This document shows, piece by piece, positions 8,283-17,464 of a stretch of DNA of 64,000 bases; position 1 is the stretch's first letter, and the number at the start of each line of letters is the position of its first letter. The translations under genes and the position numbers were made by a program. The notes below the pieces were generated by a model, which saw only the letters and a list, made by a program, of their open reading frames with translations, was not told the DNA's origin and did not search any database. Origin of the DNA: Nocardia spumae (GTDB lineage: Bacteria > Actinomycetota > Actinomycetes > Mycobacteriales > Mycobacteriaceae); contig NZ_JAJFZL010000001.1 in NCBI RefSeq assembly GCF_020733635.1, positions 2,480,001 to 2,544,000 of the forward strand, read 5' to 3'.

Positions 8283-10319
8283 GTGTCCGATTTCCGAGCC
8301 GATGCCGCACCGGCCGCCGCCGAGTCCTCCGATCGTGACGCCGACGCGGGATTCCCGTTCTCCGCGGTGGTCGGACAGCAGCAGCTGCAGCTGGCGCTGA
8401 TGCTGTGCGCCGTGCATCCCGGAATCGGCGGCGTGCTGGTGCGCGGGGAGAAGGGCACCGCGAAGTCGACCGTGGTGCGGGCGCTGGCGCAGCTGCTGCC
8501 CCCGGTCTCCGACGAGCGCGGGCAGCGTCCGGCGCGGCTGGTGGAACTGCCGGTGGGCGCCACCGAGGACCGGGTGGTGGGGTCGCTGGATCTGGAACGG
8601 GTCCTGCGCGATGGGGAACAGGCGTTCCGGCCCGGTCTGCTGGCCGCGGCCCATCACGGCGTGCTGTATGTCGACGAGGTCAACCTGCTGCACGATCATC
8701 TCGTCGACGTGCTGCTCGACGCGGCGGCGATGGGACGGGTGCATGTCGAGCGCGACGGGGTGTCGCATTCGCATCCCGCGCGATTCGTGCTGGTCGGCAC
8801 GATGAATCCGGAGGAGGGCGAACTGCGGCCGCAGCTGCTGGACCGGTTCGGCCTCACCGTCGATGTCGCCGCCTCCCGGGAGGTGGACATCCGCATGGCG
8901 GTGGTGCGCCGCCGTCTGGATTACGAGGCCGATCCGGCGGCCTTCGCCGCTGCCTACGCCGCCGCCGATCGTGACATCGCCGATCGGATCCTCGGTGCCC
9001 GCGAACGGCTCGGCGAGGTGGCACTCGACGATATCGAACTGCGCCGGATCGCGGCGCTGTGCGCGGCCTTCGACGTCGACGGTATGCGTGCGGATCTGGT
9101 GGTGGCGCGCACCGCGACCGCGCATGCGGCGTGGCGCGGAAGTGATTGTGTGACAGCCGAAGACGTCCGGGTCGCCGCGGAACTGGCCCTGCCGCATCGG
9201 CGGCGGCGCGACCCGTTCGACGAACCCGGCATCACCGAGGAGCAGCTCGACGACGCGATGCGCGAGGCCGACCGGGAGGCCGAACAGGCCCGCTCCGACG
9301 CGGATCGGCCCGCCCCGCCGGAGGATCGTGAATCCGGTAGTGGCACCGGCGCATCCGAGGGCGAGGACGCTCCGTCCGATACCGGCGGGACGGGTCCGCT
9401 CGATCCGGCACCGTCCGGAGATTCCGATCCCGACGGTCCCGACGACGACGGACCCGACGGTTCGCCCGGCGGGGGCGCCCGCGAGCGCGCCGCCGCGGCT
9501 CCGGCGGATTCGGCCGCGCGCCCGCCGCACTGGGAGATTCCCGGTGTCGGAGAGGGCGCCCCGGGCCGGCGCTCACGCGCGCACACCCGGCACGGCCGGG
9601 TGGTGCGGTCGGTCGCCGACACCTCCACCGGCCTGCATCTGCTCGGCACCCTGTTCGCCGCCGCACCGCACCAGGTCACCCGCGGCCGGACCGAGGGTCC
9701 GCTGGCACTCGAACCCGCCGATCTGCGCGGCGCGTATCGCGAAGGGCGGGAAGGGAATCTGGTGGTGTTCGTGGTCGACACCTCCGGTTCGATGGCCGCC
9801 CGGGATCGGCTGTCGGCGGTGACCGGCGCGGTCGTGGCCCTGTTGCGGGACGCCTATCAGCGGCGCGACAAGGTCGCGGTGATCACGGTGCGGGGTGCCG
9901 AGGCCGAGCTGGTGCTGCCACCGACCTCATCGGTGGATATCGCGGTCCGCCGCCTCGCCGATCTGCGCACCGGCGGCAAAACCCCGCTCGCCCAGGGACT
10001 GCTGAAGGCCCGGGAGGTGGTGGCCCGCGAACACCTCCGCGATCCGCGCCGCCGGGCGATGGTCGTCCTGCTCACCGACGGCCGGGCCACCGGTGGCGCC
10101 GATCCGATTCCGCGCGCTCGTGCCGCCGCCCGGCTGCTGGCGCGCGATGGCGTGTCCGGTGTGGTGGTGGACTGCGAGCGGGGCATGGTCCGGCTCGGCC
10201 TGGCCGCCGAATTCGCCCGTGAACTGCGCGCCACCTGTCTGCGCCTGGCCGAGCTGACCGGCGAGTCGGTGGCCGCCGCGGTGAAGTCGGGGCTGCCGCA
10301 CGGGCGGCTGGCGGCCTGA
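8283..10319 (+). CDS. Fused ChlI/ChlD-type metal chelatase subunit
   Basis: The 678-residue protein has an N-terminal AAA+ ATPase domain (Walker [10 protein letters not shown] around residue 57; [34 protein letters not shown]), a Pro/Asp/Gly-rich linker at roughly 330-430, and a C-terminal von Willebrand A domain with the MIDAS motif DTSGSMAA. It thus joins the I and D subunits of Mg-chelatase-like complexes. Actinomycetes of this group make no chlorophyll, and the next genes are cobO and cobB, so it more likely helps insert cobalt into hydrogenobyrinic acid diamide with CobN, which is not in this window. The start is set by a -10 hexamer 6 nt upstream. Confidence 0.88.
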   Translation: MSDFRADAAPAAAESSDRDADAGFPFSAVVGQQQLQLALMLCAVHPGIGGVLVRGEKGTAKSTVVRALAQLLPPVSDERGQRPARLVELPVGATEDRVVGSLDLERVLRDGEQAFRPGLLAAAHHGVLYVDEVNLLHDHLVDVLLDAAAMGRVHVERDGVSHSHPARFVLVGTMNPEEGELRPQLLDRFGLTVDVAASREVDIRMAVVRRRLDYEADPAAFAAAYAAADRDIADRILGARERLGEVALDDIELRRIAALCAAFDVDGMRADLVVARTATAHAAWRGSDCVTAEDVRVAAELALPHRRRRDPFDEPGITEEQLDDAMREADREAEQARSDADRPAPPEDRESGSGTGASEGEDAPSDTGGTGPLDPAPSGDSDPDGPDDDGPDGSPGGGARERAAAAPADSAARPPHWEIPGVGEGAPGRRSRAHTRHGRVVRSVADTSTGLHLLGTLFAAAPHQVTRGRTEGPLALEPADLRGAYREGREGNLVVFVVDTSGSMAARDRLSAVTGAVVALLRDAYQRRDKVAVITVRGAEAELVLPPTSSVDIAVRRLADLRTGGKTPLAQGLLKAREVVAREHLRDPRRRAMVVLLTDGRATGGADPIPRARAAARLLARDGVSGVVVDCERGMVRLGLAAEFARELRATCLRLAELTGESVAAAVKSGLPHGRLAA

Positions 10320-10407
10320 TCCCGTGTCCCGGCGCGGGGTTCGGCGTGCCGGAGATCGCCGGTGTGGAAATGTGATGCCGTAGTGGCTGGAGAAGGAGAG
10401 TGCAGCG

Positions 10408-11022
10408 ATGCCCAAGGGCGTGCCGGAGACCATCCCCGACGACGGGCTGACCACTCGGCAGCGGCGCAATCAGCCGGTGCTGGCGGTACACACCGGCCCC
10501 GGCAAGGGTAAATCGACGGCGGCCTTCGGCATGGCGTTGCGGGCCTGGAATCAGGGCTTCGATATCGCGGTGTTCCAGTTCGTGAAGAGTGCGAAATGGA
10601 AGGTGGGCGAGGAGGCCGCGTTCCGCACGCTGGGCCGGTTGCACGCCGAAACAGGTTCCGGCGGTCCCGTCGAATGGCACAAGATGGGCGAGGGCTGGTC
10701 GTGGACCCGCAAACAGGGCAGCGAGGACGATCATGCCGCCGCGGCGCTGGCGGGCTGGCAGGAGATCGCCCGCCGGATCGCCGCCGAACAGCATCGTTTC
10801 TACGTCCTGGACGAATTCACCTATCCGCTGAAGTGGGGCTGGGTCGATGTCGACGACGTGGTGGAGACTCTGGTGACCCGGCCGGGTAACCAGCATGTGG
10901 TGATCACCGGGCGCGACGCGCCGCAGGCGCTGCTCGACGCCGCGGATCTGGTCACCGAGATGACCAAGGTGAAACACCCGATGGATGCCGGGCGCAAGGG
11001 GCAGCGGGGAATCGAATGGTGA
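10408..11022 (+). CDS. cobO: Cob(I)yrinic acid a,c-diamide adenosyltransferase
   Basis: Transfers the adenosyl group of ATP to the Co(I) corrinoid, making the upper axial ligand of adenosylcobyrinic acid diamide. The 204-residue protein has a P-loop GPGKGKSTAAFGMALRAWNQ near residue 32, the CobO/BtuR signatures FQFVKSAKWKVGEE and FYVLDEFTYPLKWGW, and VVITGRDAPQALLDAADLVTEM. A strong GGAGAAGGAGAG site lies about 7 nt before the ATG. It lies 88 nt downstream of the chelatase and just before cobB (TGA at 11020-11022, cobB GTG at 11027), so the three are probably one operon. Confidence 0.95.
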   Translation: MPKGVPETIPDDGLTTRQRRNQPVLAVHTGPGKGKSTAAFGMALRAWNQGFDIAVFQFVKSAKWKVGEEAAFRTLGRLHAETGSGGPVEWHKMGEGWSWTRKQGSEDDHAAAALAGWQEIARRIAAEQHRFYVLDEFTYPLKWGWVDVDDVVETLVTRPGNQHVVITGRDAPQALLDAADLVTEMTKVKHPMDAGRKGQRGIEW

Positions 11023-11026
11023 CCGC

Positions 11027-12448
11027 GTGCCCGTGAACACGCCGGCCGTGGTGATCGCGGCCCCCGCCTCCGGAAGCGGAAAGACCACTCTGGCCACCGG
11101 TTTGATCGGAGCCCTGCGCCGGGCGGGCCATCGGGTCGCGCCGTTCAAGGTGGGGCCGGACTACATCGATCCCGGCTATCACGGCCTCGCCGCCGACCGG
11201 CCCGGACGCAATCTGGATCCGGTGCTGGTCGGGGCCGAGCGCGTGGTGCCGCTGTACCGGCACGGCAGCGCGGGGTGTGATCTGTCGGTGGTCGAAGGTG
11301 TGATGGGCCTGTTCGACGGTCGCATCGATGCGGAGAATCCGGCCCCGATCGCCGAGGGATCCACCGCGCAGGTCGCCGCGCTGCTGGGTGCGCCGGTGCT
11401 GCTGGTGGTCGACGCGCGCGGGCACAGTCAGAGCCTGGCGGCGCTGCTGCACGGATTCGCCACCTTCGACAGCGGGATTCGGCTCGGCGGCGTCATCCTC
11501 AACCGGGTCGGCAGCCCCCGTCACGAACAGGTGCTACGCGGTGCCTGTGCGCGCGTCGGCCTGCCGGTGCTCGGCGCTCTGCCGCGCATGGACGAATTAT
11601 CCGTTCCGGCACGGCATCTCGGCCTGGTGCCCGCCGTCGAACACGGCACCGCGGCCCACCGTGCGGTCGAGGCCATGACCGAACTCGTCGGCGCGCACAT
11701 CGATCTGGACGCGGTGGCCCGGCTGGCCGCGGTGCGGATCGACGGTCCGGCCTGGGATCCGGTCGCCGAACTCGCCGCCACCGCACCGGAGCGGGCGATC
11801 GTTTCCCGGCCGGTGGTCGCCGTCGCGGGCGGGCCCGCCTTCACCTTCGGATACGCCGAACATCGCGAACTGCTCACCGCGGCCGGTGCCCGGGTGGCGG
11901 TGTTCGATCCGCTGCACGAACAGTTGCCCTCGGGCACAACGGGTGTGGTGTTACCGGGCGGATTTCCCGAGGAACACGCCGCCGACCTGGCCGCCAACGC
12001 GCCGCTGCTGAGCGCGGTGGCCGATGCCGCCGAGCGCGGGATGCCGATCCACGCCGAATGCGCCGGGTTGCTGTATCTGACTCGCACGCTGGACGGGCAC
12101 CGGATGGCCGGTGTGCTCGACGCGACCGCGGAATTCGGTCCCCGCCTGACTCTCGGCTACCGGGATGCGGTCGCCCTGTCGGATTCGGCGCTGTGGCGGG
12201 CCGGGGAACGTGTGCGCGGCCACGAATTCCACCGCACCCGGCTGGTGGACGCGGGAACCAGCGATCCGGCCTGGGGCTGGCGCAGCGAGGCGCCGGTCCG
12301 CGAAGGTGCCTTGCGTCGTCGGGTGCACGCCTCCTACCTGCACACCCATCCGGCCGGTAACCCCACGGCGATAGCACGTTTCGTCGATGCGTGCGCGCGG
12401 TTCGGCGCGGCGCGTCCGGCGGGTGATTCGCATGCGCCGGCCCGCTAG
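11027..12448 (+). CDS. cobB: (Hydrogeno)byrinic acid a,c-diamide synthase
   Basis: ATP- and glutamine-dependent amidation of the a and c acetate side chains of the corrin ring. About 473 residues. The N-terminal ATPase domain has APASGSGKTTLATGLIGAL and PFKVGPDYIDPGYH; the C-terminal class I amidotransferase domain has the catalytic Cys in IHAECAGLLYLT and His in SYLHTHPAGNP. GTG codons at 11027 and 11033 are both possible starts; 11027 is closer to the GGGGAA upstream and lies 5 nt after the cobO stop. Its 3' end overlaps the next gene by 17 nt, implying translational coupling. Confidence 0.94.
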   Translation: MPVNTPAVVIAAPASGSGKTTLATGLIGALRRAGHRVAPFKVGPDYIDPGYHGLAADRPGRNLDPVLVGAERVVPLYRHGSAGCDLSVVEGVMGLFDGRIDAENPAPIAEGSTAQVAALLGAPVLLVVDARGHSQSLAALLHGFATFDSGIRLGGVILNRVGSPRHEQVLRGACARVGLPVLGALPRMDELSVPARHLGLVPAVEHGTAAHRAVEAMTELVGAHIDLDAVARLAAVRIDGPAWDPVAELAATAPERAIVSRPVVAVAGGPAFTFGYAEHRELLTAAGARVAVFDPLHEQLPSGTTGVVLPGGFPEEHAADLAANAPLLSAVADAAERGMPIHAECAGLLYLTRTLDGHRMAGVLDATAEFGPRLTLGYRDAVALSDSALWRAGERVRGHEFHRTRLVDAGTSDPAWGWRSEAPVREGALRRRVHASYLHTHPAGNPTAIARFVDACARFGAARPAGDSHAPAR

Positions 12449-12845
12449 ACGCGGTATTCCCGGCAGGTACGGTATCGGAGCCCCGGTCGTGGTCGGCGTC
12501 GGGGCACGACCCGATCCGGACGGTGATGCGATCGTGGCCGCCGTTCGGACGGTCCTGGGGGACAGTCCGATTCGTGGCCTGGCCACGATCGATCGACGCG
12601 CCGGTGCGGCGGGTATGGTCGCGGCGGCGGCCGTCCTGGGCGTGCCGGTATTCGGATTCGATGCCACCGAACTCGCCCGGATCGAGGTCCCCAATCCGGC
12701 CGCCCGCACGGCGACGAGCGTCGGCACCGGCAGCGTCGCCGAGGCCGCCGCACTCCTGGCATGCCGTCGCTGGTGCGAACGGCCCCGGCTGCTGGTACCC
12801 AAATCGGCGTTCGGCGCGATCACCGTCGCCGTCGCCTGCTGCTGA
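12432..12845 (+). CDS. CobE/CbiG C-terminal-domain-like cobalamin biosynthesis protein
   Basis: A 137-residue protein starting at an ATG inside the 3' end of cobB. The core VVVGVGARPDPDGDAIVAAV, followed by GLATIDRRAGAAGMVAAAAVLGVPVFGFD and then ATSVGTGSVAEAAALLA, matches the small CobE / CbiG C-terminal domain family (GxGxR start, LAT-D-K/R, TGSVAEAAAL). In CbiG this domain belongs to a larger cobalt-precorrin-5A hydrolase; stand-alone copies (CobE) are found with the aerobic pathway, where their role is poorly defined. The overlap with cobB places it firmly in the cobalamin operon. Confidence 0.8.
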   Translation: MRRPARRGIPGRYGIGAPVVVGVGARPDPDGDAIVAAVRTVLGDSPIRGLATIDRRAGAAGMVAAAAVLGVPVFGFDATELARIEVPNPAARTATSVGTGSVAEAAALLACRRWCERPRLLVPKSAFGAITVAVACC

Positions 12846-12863
12846 CGCCGCCCCGGCGACGAC

Positions 12864-13355
12864 CTATGGGCAGATACCGATCGGGGCCGCCGTCATGACC
12901 CGGGTGAATCCGGCGACCGGGGAGAGCTCGGGAAGTCCGTCGTAGAACACCGCGCTGACGATGTGCTGTCCGGCCCGATCGGGCATCCAGCCGATACTGG
13001 CCACCCCGTCGACCACGGGCGCGGTGCCGACGATATTGCCGCTGATCCCGTCGAGGTGACTGAAGAAATCGACGGTTCCGTGCGTCACCGGGCTGCCGTC
13101 GGGGTTGTGCACCGTCGCGACCGCGTTCTGCGAGCAGCCGACGAGGGCGGCGCTGATCGGGCTCAGTGCCGAACCCGCCATCGACACGGTCATGATCGGG
13201 ACGGTGGTGGCCTCGGCGGCGGGTGCCGCGGCCATCGGTAGTGCGGTACCGATCAGCGCCGCGGCCGCCAGGACGAATCCGGCGGCGGTGCGCGAACGCG
13301 CCGTCCGATCGGAGGAAACCCCGGCGGTATCGCGCGAAACACGGAATCCGCTCAT
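12864..13355 (-). CDS. Secreted protein with a bacterial Ig-like domain
   Basis: 163 residues. The N-terminus has an Arg-rich start, then the hydrophobic segment TAAGFVLAAAALIGTALPMA and an Ala-rich APAAEA cleavage region: a clear Sec-type signal peptide. The mature part reads SALVGCSQNAVATVHNP... GTVDFFSHLDG ... GVASIGWMPDRAGQHIVSAVFYD, the pattern of a Big_3-type Ig-like fold, with two Cys (one near each end) that could form a disulfide. ATG 13355 is chosen because the signal peptide follows directly. Probably an exported or surface beta-sandwich protein; its function is unknown. It is convergent with the cobalamin operon. Confidence 0.75.
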   Translation of the reverse strand: MSGFRVSRDTAGVSSDRTARSRTAAGFVLAAAALIGTALPMAAAPAAEATTVPIMTVSMAGSALSPISAALVGCSQNAVATVHNPDGSPVTHGTVDFFSHLDGISGNIVGTAPVVDGVASIGWMPDRAGQHIVSAVFYDGLPELSPVAGFTRVMTAAPIGICP

Positions 13356-13471
13356 CGTGCCTGCCTCTCGCTGTCGGAGCCGGGCCGACGGCCCGGCGTC
13401 GATCCGTCGCAGGCTACCCGAGACTCGGCTCACATCGGCCACGGCGCGCGGAACGGCCGGCGGGCCCCCGG

Positions 13472-14596
13472 TCACGGTGCGACCGAGGTCCAATCGGCGA
13501 AGCCGGTGGGGTCGTGGCGGCCCAGACTGGCGTGCTCGAACAACCCCCAGCCCTCGGCGTCGCCGCAGCGGGCCTGACCGACATGGTCGATCACACCCCA
13601 CGGAATGCGCCCGGCCACCGCCGGATCGGTGAGGTCGTAGGTACTGGTCGAGGACCAGTCGCGGCCCTTCCACTGACCGTGCAGCCAATCGGGATCGCCA
13701 CCGTATCCGCAGCCGATGTGCAGCGGAACGCAGGTGTGGGTGCGGATCTCCACCGTCAGCGGCGAGCCGTCCCCGGCTGTCATGTCGAGACGGGCCGAGA
13801 CCGGAATGCGGGTGCCGGACCGGTAGTCGATGTGGATCCGCGGCCAGCCCAGCTGCTCGACCCGGCCGTCGGGCCATACCCGCACCGCGTCGTTGAGGGT
13901 GCGGAAGCCGTCCGGATTCTCCTGCACGATCACCACGATCGCGAAGTCGTCGAAGCGCAGCGGAACGTACAGCCACCAGAAGCCGCCGGCGGGCTCGCTC
14001 GCATCCCGCCCCGCCGGTTCGGTTTCGCCGACCGGGCGGATACCCCACGACCGGTCCCGGGTGCCGAGCCAGACATCCGGATCGACCGCGATATCGGTGC
14101 CGTCGACACAGACTGTGCCCGACCAGGTTCCGACCTGTGCGAAACGCGAAGCGTCGATGATCGGCCGGCTGCCGGTGTGGATCAGATGCGGCTGTTCCTG
14201 GACCGCCGGGAACGAGCCTTCCCAGGTGAGGTCGAGACTCAGATCGTCGTGTTCGCAGACGACCCGCACCCGCCGCAGCGGTTCCACCACCTCGATGCGG
14301 TATCCGCCCACGCTCAGATTCAGATCGCGCGCGCCGAGCGCATCGGAGAAGCGGACGGTGCGCTGGGTGTCGCCGCGGCGCAGCGCGGCGTAGGCGTCGA
14401 CCACACCGAGATTCGGATACACACCGAAGCCGGTGACCAGCATCGTGCCGCCGCTGCGGTCGTGGGCGTTGAAGTAGCTGCGGTCGTAGAAGTTGCGGTC
14501 GGTGGTCGCCGCGCGGGCCAGCGACAGCGGTGTCTGATGGACCGGGTACTCGTCGAGGGGTACCGGCGCGTGGTGCGCCGGACGTCCGTCTGTCAT
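13472..14596 (-). CDS. Conserved protein of unknown function, partner of a phosphotransferase-like protein
   Basis: 374 residues, beta-rich, with many Trp/Asp/Gly positions and no signal peptide or membrane segment. It has a first half with RNFYDRSYFNAHDRSGGTMLVTGFG and a second half with DRSWGIRPVG ... FWWLYVPLRFDDFAIVVIVQENPDG. A tandem lipocalin-like fold of the AttH/carotenoid-hydratase type is a possible reading, but I cannot assign a reaction. GAGGAG lies 4 nt before the ATG. It follows the phosphotransferase gene after 8 nt, so the two are one operon downstream of a KstR-like site; a role with lipid or sterol-derived acyl substrates is an inference from that context. Confidence 0.6.
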   Translation of the reverse strand: MTDGRPAHHAPVPLDEYPVHQTPLSLARAATTDRNFYDRSYFNAHDRSGGTMLVTGFGVYPNLGVVDAYAALRRGDTQRTVRFSDALGARDLNLSVGGYRIEVVEPLRRVRVVCEHDDLSLDLTWEGSFPAVQEQPHLIHTGSRPIIDASRFAQVGTWSGTVCVDGTDIAVDPDVWLGTRDRSWGIRPVGETEPAGRDASEPAGGFWWLYVPLRFDDFAIVVIVQENPDGFRTLNDAVRVWPDGRVEQLGWPRIHIDYRSGTRIPVSARLDMTAGDGSPLTVEIRTHTCVPLHIGCGYGGDPDWLHGQWKGRDWSSTSTYDLTDPAVAGRIPWGVIDHVGQARCGDAEGWGLFEHASLGRHDPTGFADWTSVAP

Positions 14597-14604
14597 CTAT
14601 CTCC

Positions 14605-15741
14605 TCAATCCCATTGATAGGTGCCGTCGAGCAGGGCTTCCAGCGCCGCTCGGTGCATCACGTAGTCGTCGCGGTCGTCGGTGTCGGTGTCCTCGCCGAA
14701 GTGGATCATCCGGCGCTTGATGCGTGCCATCACGATGCCGTGGCGCAGCGCGGCGTAGACCAGATACCAGTCCAGATCGCGAAGCCGATATCCGGTGCGC
14801 TGCTCGTAGAGGGCGACCACGTCGTCGCGGCGCAGATAGTCCGGCAGACCGGGTTGATCGAAGCGGGTCGCGATGTCCTGGAAGAAGCGGTGGATGAAGA
14901 TCAGCCACGCGACGTCGAGTTCGCGCGGGCCGAGAGTGGCCATCTCCCAGTCCAGTACCGCGACCGGGTCGAACTCGTCGAAGATGATGTTGCCGGGCCG
15001 GGCATCACCCCAGTTCAGCACGTCGGTACCGGGATCGGCCGGCCAATGCTGCTCGAGCCAGTCGAAGCCGCGCTCCAGCAGCGGAATTCGATAGCCGTCG
15101 TCGGCGAGCGCCCATCGATACCACTCCCGCTGCGCCTCGAAGTGGCGGCGCAGCGACGAGTCCGGGCCGGCGAGGGCCGGGAATTTCGCCGCCGGATCGG
15201 CGATGTCGTGTACTGCGGCGATGACATCGACGGTGCCGCGGGTGATGCGCATCCGCTGCTCGGCGGTGGCGTCGAACAGCCAGCCCACGAAGACGTAGGG
15301 GGGATTGTCCTCGGGAATGCGGCCCGTGATCCGCTCCATCACGAAAAACGGTGTGCCGAGTACGGATTCGTCGGGCTCGCGCCAGCACAGCCGCGGCACC
15401 GGCACATCGGAGTGCTTGGCGACACCGGCCATCACGGCGTACTGGGTATCCAGATCGTAGGTTTCGAAGACCGGGAACGAATCGTCCTCGGGCGCCATCC
15501 GCGCCACGTACGAGCCACCCTCGGCGCGGCCGTCGCGCTCCCAGTTCGCATCGAACATCACCGACGAACTCGACATCCCGCCGGCCTGGGGCCGCGACAG
15601 GCCGGACACGACCGGCACGGCGCTGCCGTCGACGCGTTCGGTCAGCCATCCGGTGAGCCGCTCGGCGAGCTCGTCGAGATCGCGGGCGCTGGTCGTCAGT
15701 TGTCGGCGCTGCCCCGGATCGGATTCGGATTCGGTCGCCAT
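14605..15741 (-). CDS. Phosphotransferase (APH) family protein, ACAD10/11 N-domain-like
   Basis: 378 residues with the protein-kinase-like fold of aminoglycoside phosphotransferases. The catalytic loop reads LNWGDARPGNIIFDEFDPVA (catalytic Asp present, with Trp in place of the usual His of the HGD motif), followed by the metal-binding VLDWEMATLGPRELDVAW. Actinobacteria carry many such proteins beside fatty-acid or sterol genes, and related domains occur at the N-terminus of ACAD10/11, which phosphorylate 4-hydroxyacyl-CoAs. An AGGAGG site lies 7 nt before the ATG. It is first in a two-gene operon, with a KstR-like site about 96 bp upstream. Antibiotic resistance is unlikely. Confidence 0.75.
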   Translation of the reverse strand: MATESESDPGQRRQLTTSARDLDELAERLTGWLTERVDGSAVPVVSGLSRPQAGGMSSSSVMFDANWERDGRAEGGSYVARMAPEDDSFPVFETYDLDTQYAVMAGVAKHSDVPVPRLCWREPDESVLGTPFFVMERITGRIPEDNPPYVFVGWLFDATAEQRMRITRGTVDVIAAVHDIADPAAKFPALAGPDSSLRRHFEAQREWYRWALADDGYRIPLLERGFDWLEQHWPADPGTDVLNWGDARPGNIIFDEFDPVAVLDWEMATLGPRELDVAWLIFIHRFFQDIATRFDQPGLPDYLRRDDVVALYEQRTGYRLRDLDWYLVYAALRHGIVMARIKRRMIHFGEDTDTDDRDDYVMHRAALEALLDGTYQWD

Positions 15742-16101
15742 GTCGGACCTCCTGCTGGATGAAAGTTTTTGTGCGCCAATTCATTACGCGGCCGGGCGCA
15801 GGGGTGGACGCGGCGCCGGAGGCGTATGGGATGAAATGTAACGCGTTCTAGTACGGCGCGGAACGAAATCAGGCCCGAAACTTCCGCCGTTCCGTTCAGC
15901 GGGACCCGGTTTGCCCAGGGTGCGCCGGATATCCTCGCGCACCGTCGTGGTGGCACGTACGCCTCGAGGTGGAGTCCGGAATAGGGGTCGGGCCCTGAGG
16001 ACTTCCGCCGCTCTCGCTCGTAGGGTTCGGACAGGATCCACGCGCGACCACGAGGGGACCGGCACCGCCGGGCGCGGGGAGCGGAGAGGAGCCGGAGAGC
16101 A
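15742..16101. other. Divergent intergenic region
   Basis: These 360 bases separate the leftward phosphotransferase operon from the rightward DoxX-like gene. They carry the AGGAGG site of the former, the KstR-like motif at 15837-15850, and GGAGAGGAG plus GGAG just before the GTG at 16102. I see no convincing small gene. Confidence 0.5.
15837..15850. promoter_or_regulatory. KstR-like operator
   Basis: TGTAACGCGTTCTA matches the KstR consensus TNNAACNNGTTNNA at all fixed positions. KstR is the TetR-family repressor of sterol catabolism in mycobacteria and rhodococci. The site is about 96 bp upstream of the phosphotransferase start and 250 bp upstream of the DoxX-like gene. The match is by eye, and related TetR regulators share this core. 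Confidence 0.5.
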
Positions 16102-17460
16102 GTGAGTGTCATCGTCGAGCAGGCCGACCCCGTGCCGGCGGCGGCGGAGCCGGAGGAGCCTGCCCGGCCGGGCTGGAATCCGCTCACCCGCATCGCATTC
16201 CGTTTCACCTTCCTCTATCTCGGACTGTTCTGCCTGAGCTATCCGCAGGTCGTCTTCGCTTTCACCGGCTGGTTCGGTTCCTGGCTCGACTCCGACGCGG
16301 TGCTGTGGCAGGGACGGCTGTTGCGTCCGGTGCTGGAATGGACCGGACGCACGGTCTTCGGCGTGCGTCCGGTGCTCAGCCCCAACGGCAGCGGCGATCA
16401 GACCATCCTGTGGGTGCTGGTGTTCTGCGTCCTGGTCGTGGCCGTCGCGGGCACACTGGTCTGGTCGGTGCTCGATCGCCGCCGCCGCGACTATCGGCGG
16501 CTCGCGGGATGGTTTCTGATCTTTCTGCGGCTGTGCCTGGGCGCACAGATGCTGAACTACGGATTCGCGAAGGTCATCCCCACCCAGATGCCCGAACCGG
16601 CACTGTCGACGCTGCTGACGCCGTTCGGCGATCTGACCCCGATGGCGGTGCTGTGGAGCCAGGTCGGGATGAGCCCGGCCTACGAGATACTTCTCGGCGC
16701 CGCGGAGGTACTCGCCGGGGTGCTGCTGTTCGTTCCGCGCACCGCGACGGTGGGCGCGATGCTGGCCCTGGTCAGCATGGCGCAAGTCTTCGTGCTGAAC
16801 ATGACCTTCGACGTGCCGGTCAAGATCCTGTCCGGACATCTGCTGCTGATATCGCTGGTGCTGCTGGCTCCGCAGGCCCGGCGGCTGGCCGATGTGCTGG
16901 TGCTCGATCGTCCGGTCGGGCGCTCGACGGCGCCCTACCCGTTCCGGACTCCGCGGTCGCGGCTGATCGCGGCGCTGGTACAGGCCGGGATCGGCATCTG
17001 GGTGGGGGTCGCGCTCGTCCACGTCGGGACACAGCTGTGGGATCGCGGCCCCGGTCGTCCCGAACCGCCGCTGTACGGCATCTGGAAGGTCGAGGAATTC
17101 ACCCGGGACGGGCAACCGGTACCGCCGCTGTCGACCGATACCGCACGCTGGCAGCGCATCGTCTTCGACTATCCGGGCGTCATGCACTACCAGCGCGTCG
17201 ACGGGACCCTGGTCCGGACCGGCGCACAGGTCGATACCGGGACACGGCACCTGGCGCTGGTCGCACCGCCGCGCCGGCCCGGGGCGGCCCCGGCGCCACT
17301 GGGCGACTTCCACTACGACCAGCAGGGACCCGACGTACTGCGGTTCACCGGCGAGCTGGAGGGCCGCCCCGTGACGCTGACCCTGCACCGCCAGGATCCG
17401 GATGCCTTGCCGCAGCGCAGCCACGGCTTCCGCTGGATCCAGGACGCCCCCGGCTACTGA
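16102..17460 (+). CDS. DoxX-like integral membrane protein
   Basis: 452 residues. Several hydrophobic helices lie in the first two thirds (ITFRFTFLYLGLFCLSYPQV region, LWVLVFCVLVVAVAGTLVW, GWFLIFLRLCLGAQMLNYGF, then segments around LGAAEVLAGVLLFVPRTATVG and LLLISLVLLAPQARRL), giving the layout of DoxX/DoxD-like proteins. A further hydrophobic segment, ALVQAGIGIWVGVALV, precedes a C-terminal soluble domain with YGIWKVEEFTRDGQPVPPL. DoxX proteins have been linked to redox homeostasis, but this long form has no assigned function. Start GTG 16102 is supported by Shine-Dalgarno-like purine runs before it. Confidence 0.65.
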   Translation: MSVIVEQADPVPAAAEPEEPARPGWNPLTRIAFRFTFLYLGLFCLSYPQVVFAFTGWFGSWLDSDAVLWQGRLLRPVLEWTGRTVFGVRPVLSPNGSGDQTILWVLVFCVLVVAVAGTLVWSVLDRRRRDYRRLAGWFLIFLRLCLGAQMLNYGFAKVIPTQMPEPALSTLLTPFGDLTPMAVLWSQVGMSPAYEILLGAAEVLAGVLLFVPRTATVGAMLALVSMAQVFVLNMTFDVPVKILSGHLLLISLVLLAPQARRLADVLVLDRPVGRSTAPYPFRTPRSRLIAALVQAGIGIWVGVALVHVGTQLWDRGPGRPEPPLYGIWKVEEFTRDGQPVPPLSTDTARWQRIVFDYPGVMHYQRVDGTLVRTGAQVDTGTRHLALVAPPRRPGAAPAPLGDFHYDQQGPDVLRFTGELEGRPVTLTLHRQDPDALPQRSHGFRWIQDAPGY

Positions 17461-17464
17461 CGGT

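Noticed and set aside
14605..15741. Aminoglycoside resistance gene
   Set aside because: The fold matches, but the protein belongs to the acyl-related APH group, and its operon partner and upstream site point to metabolism.
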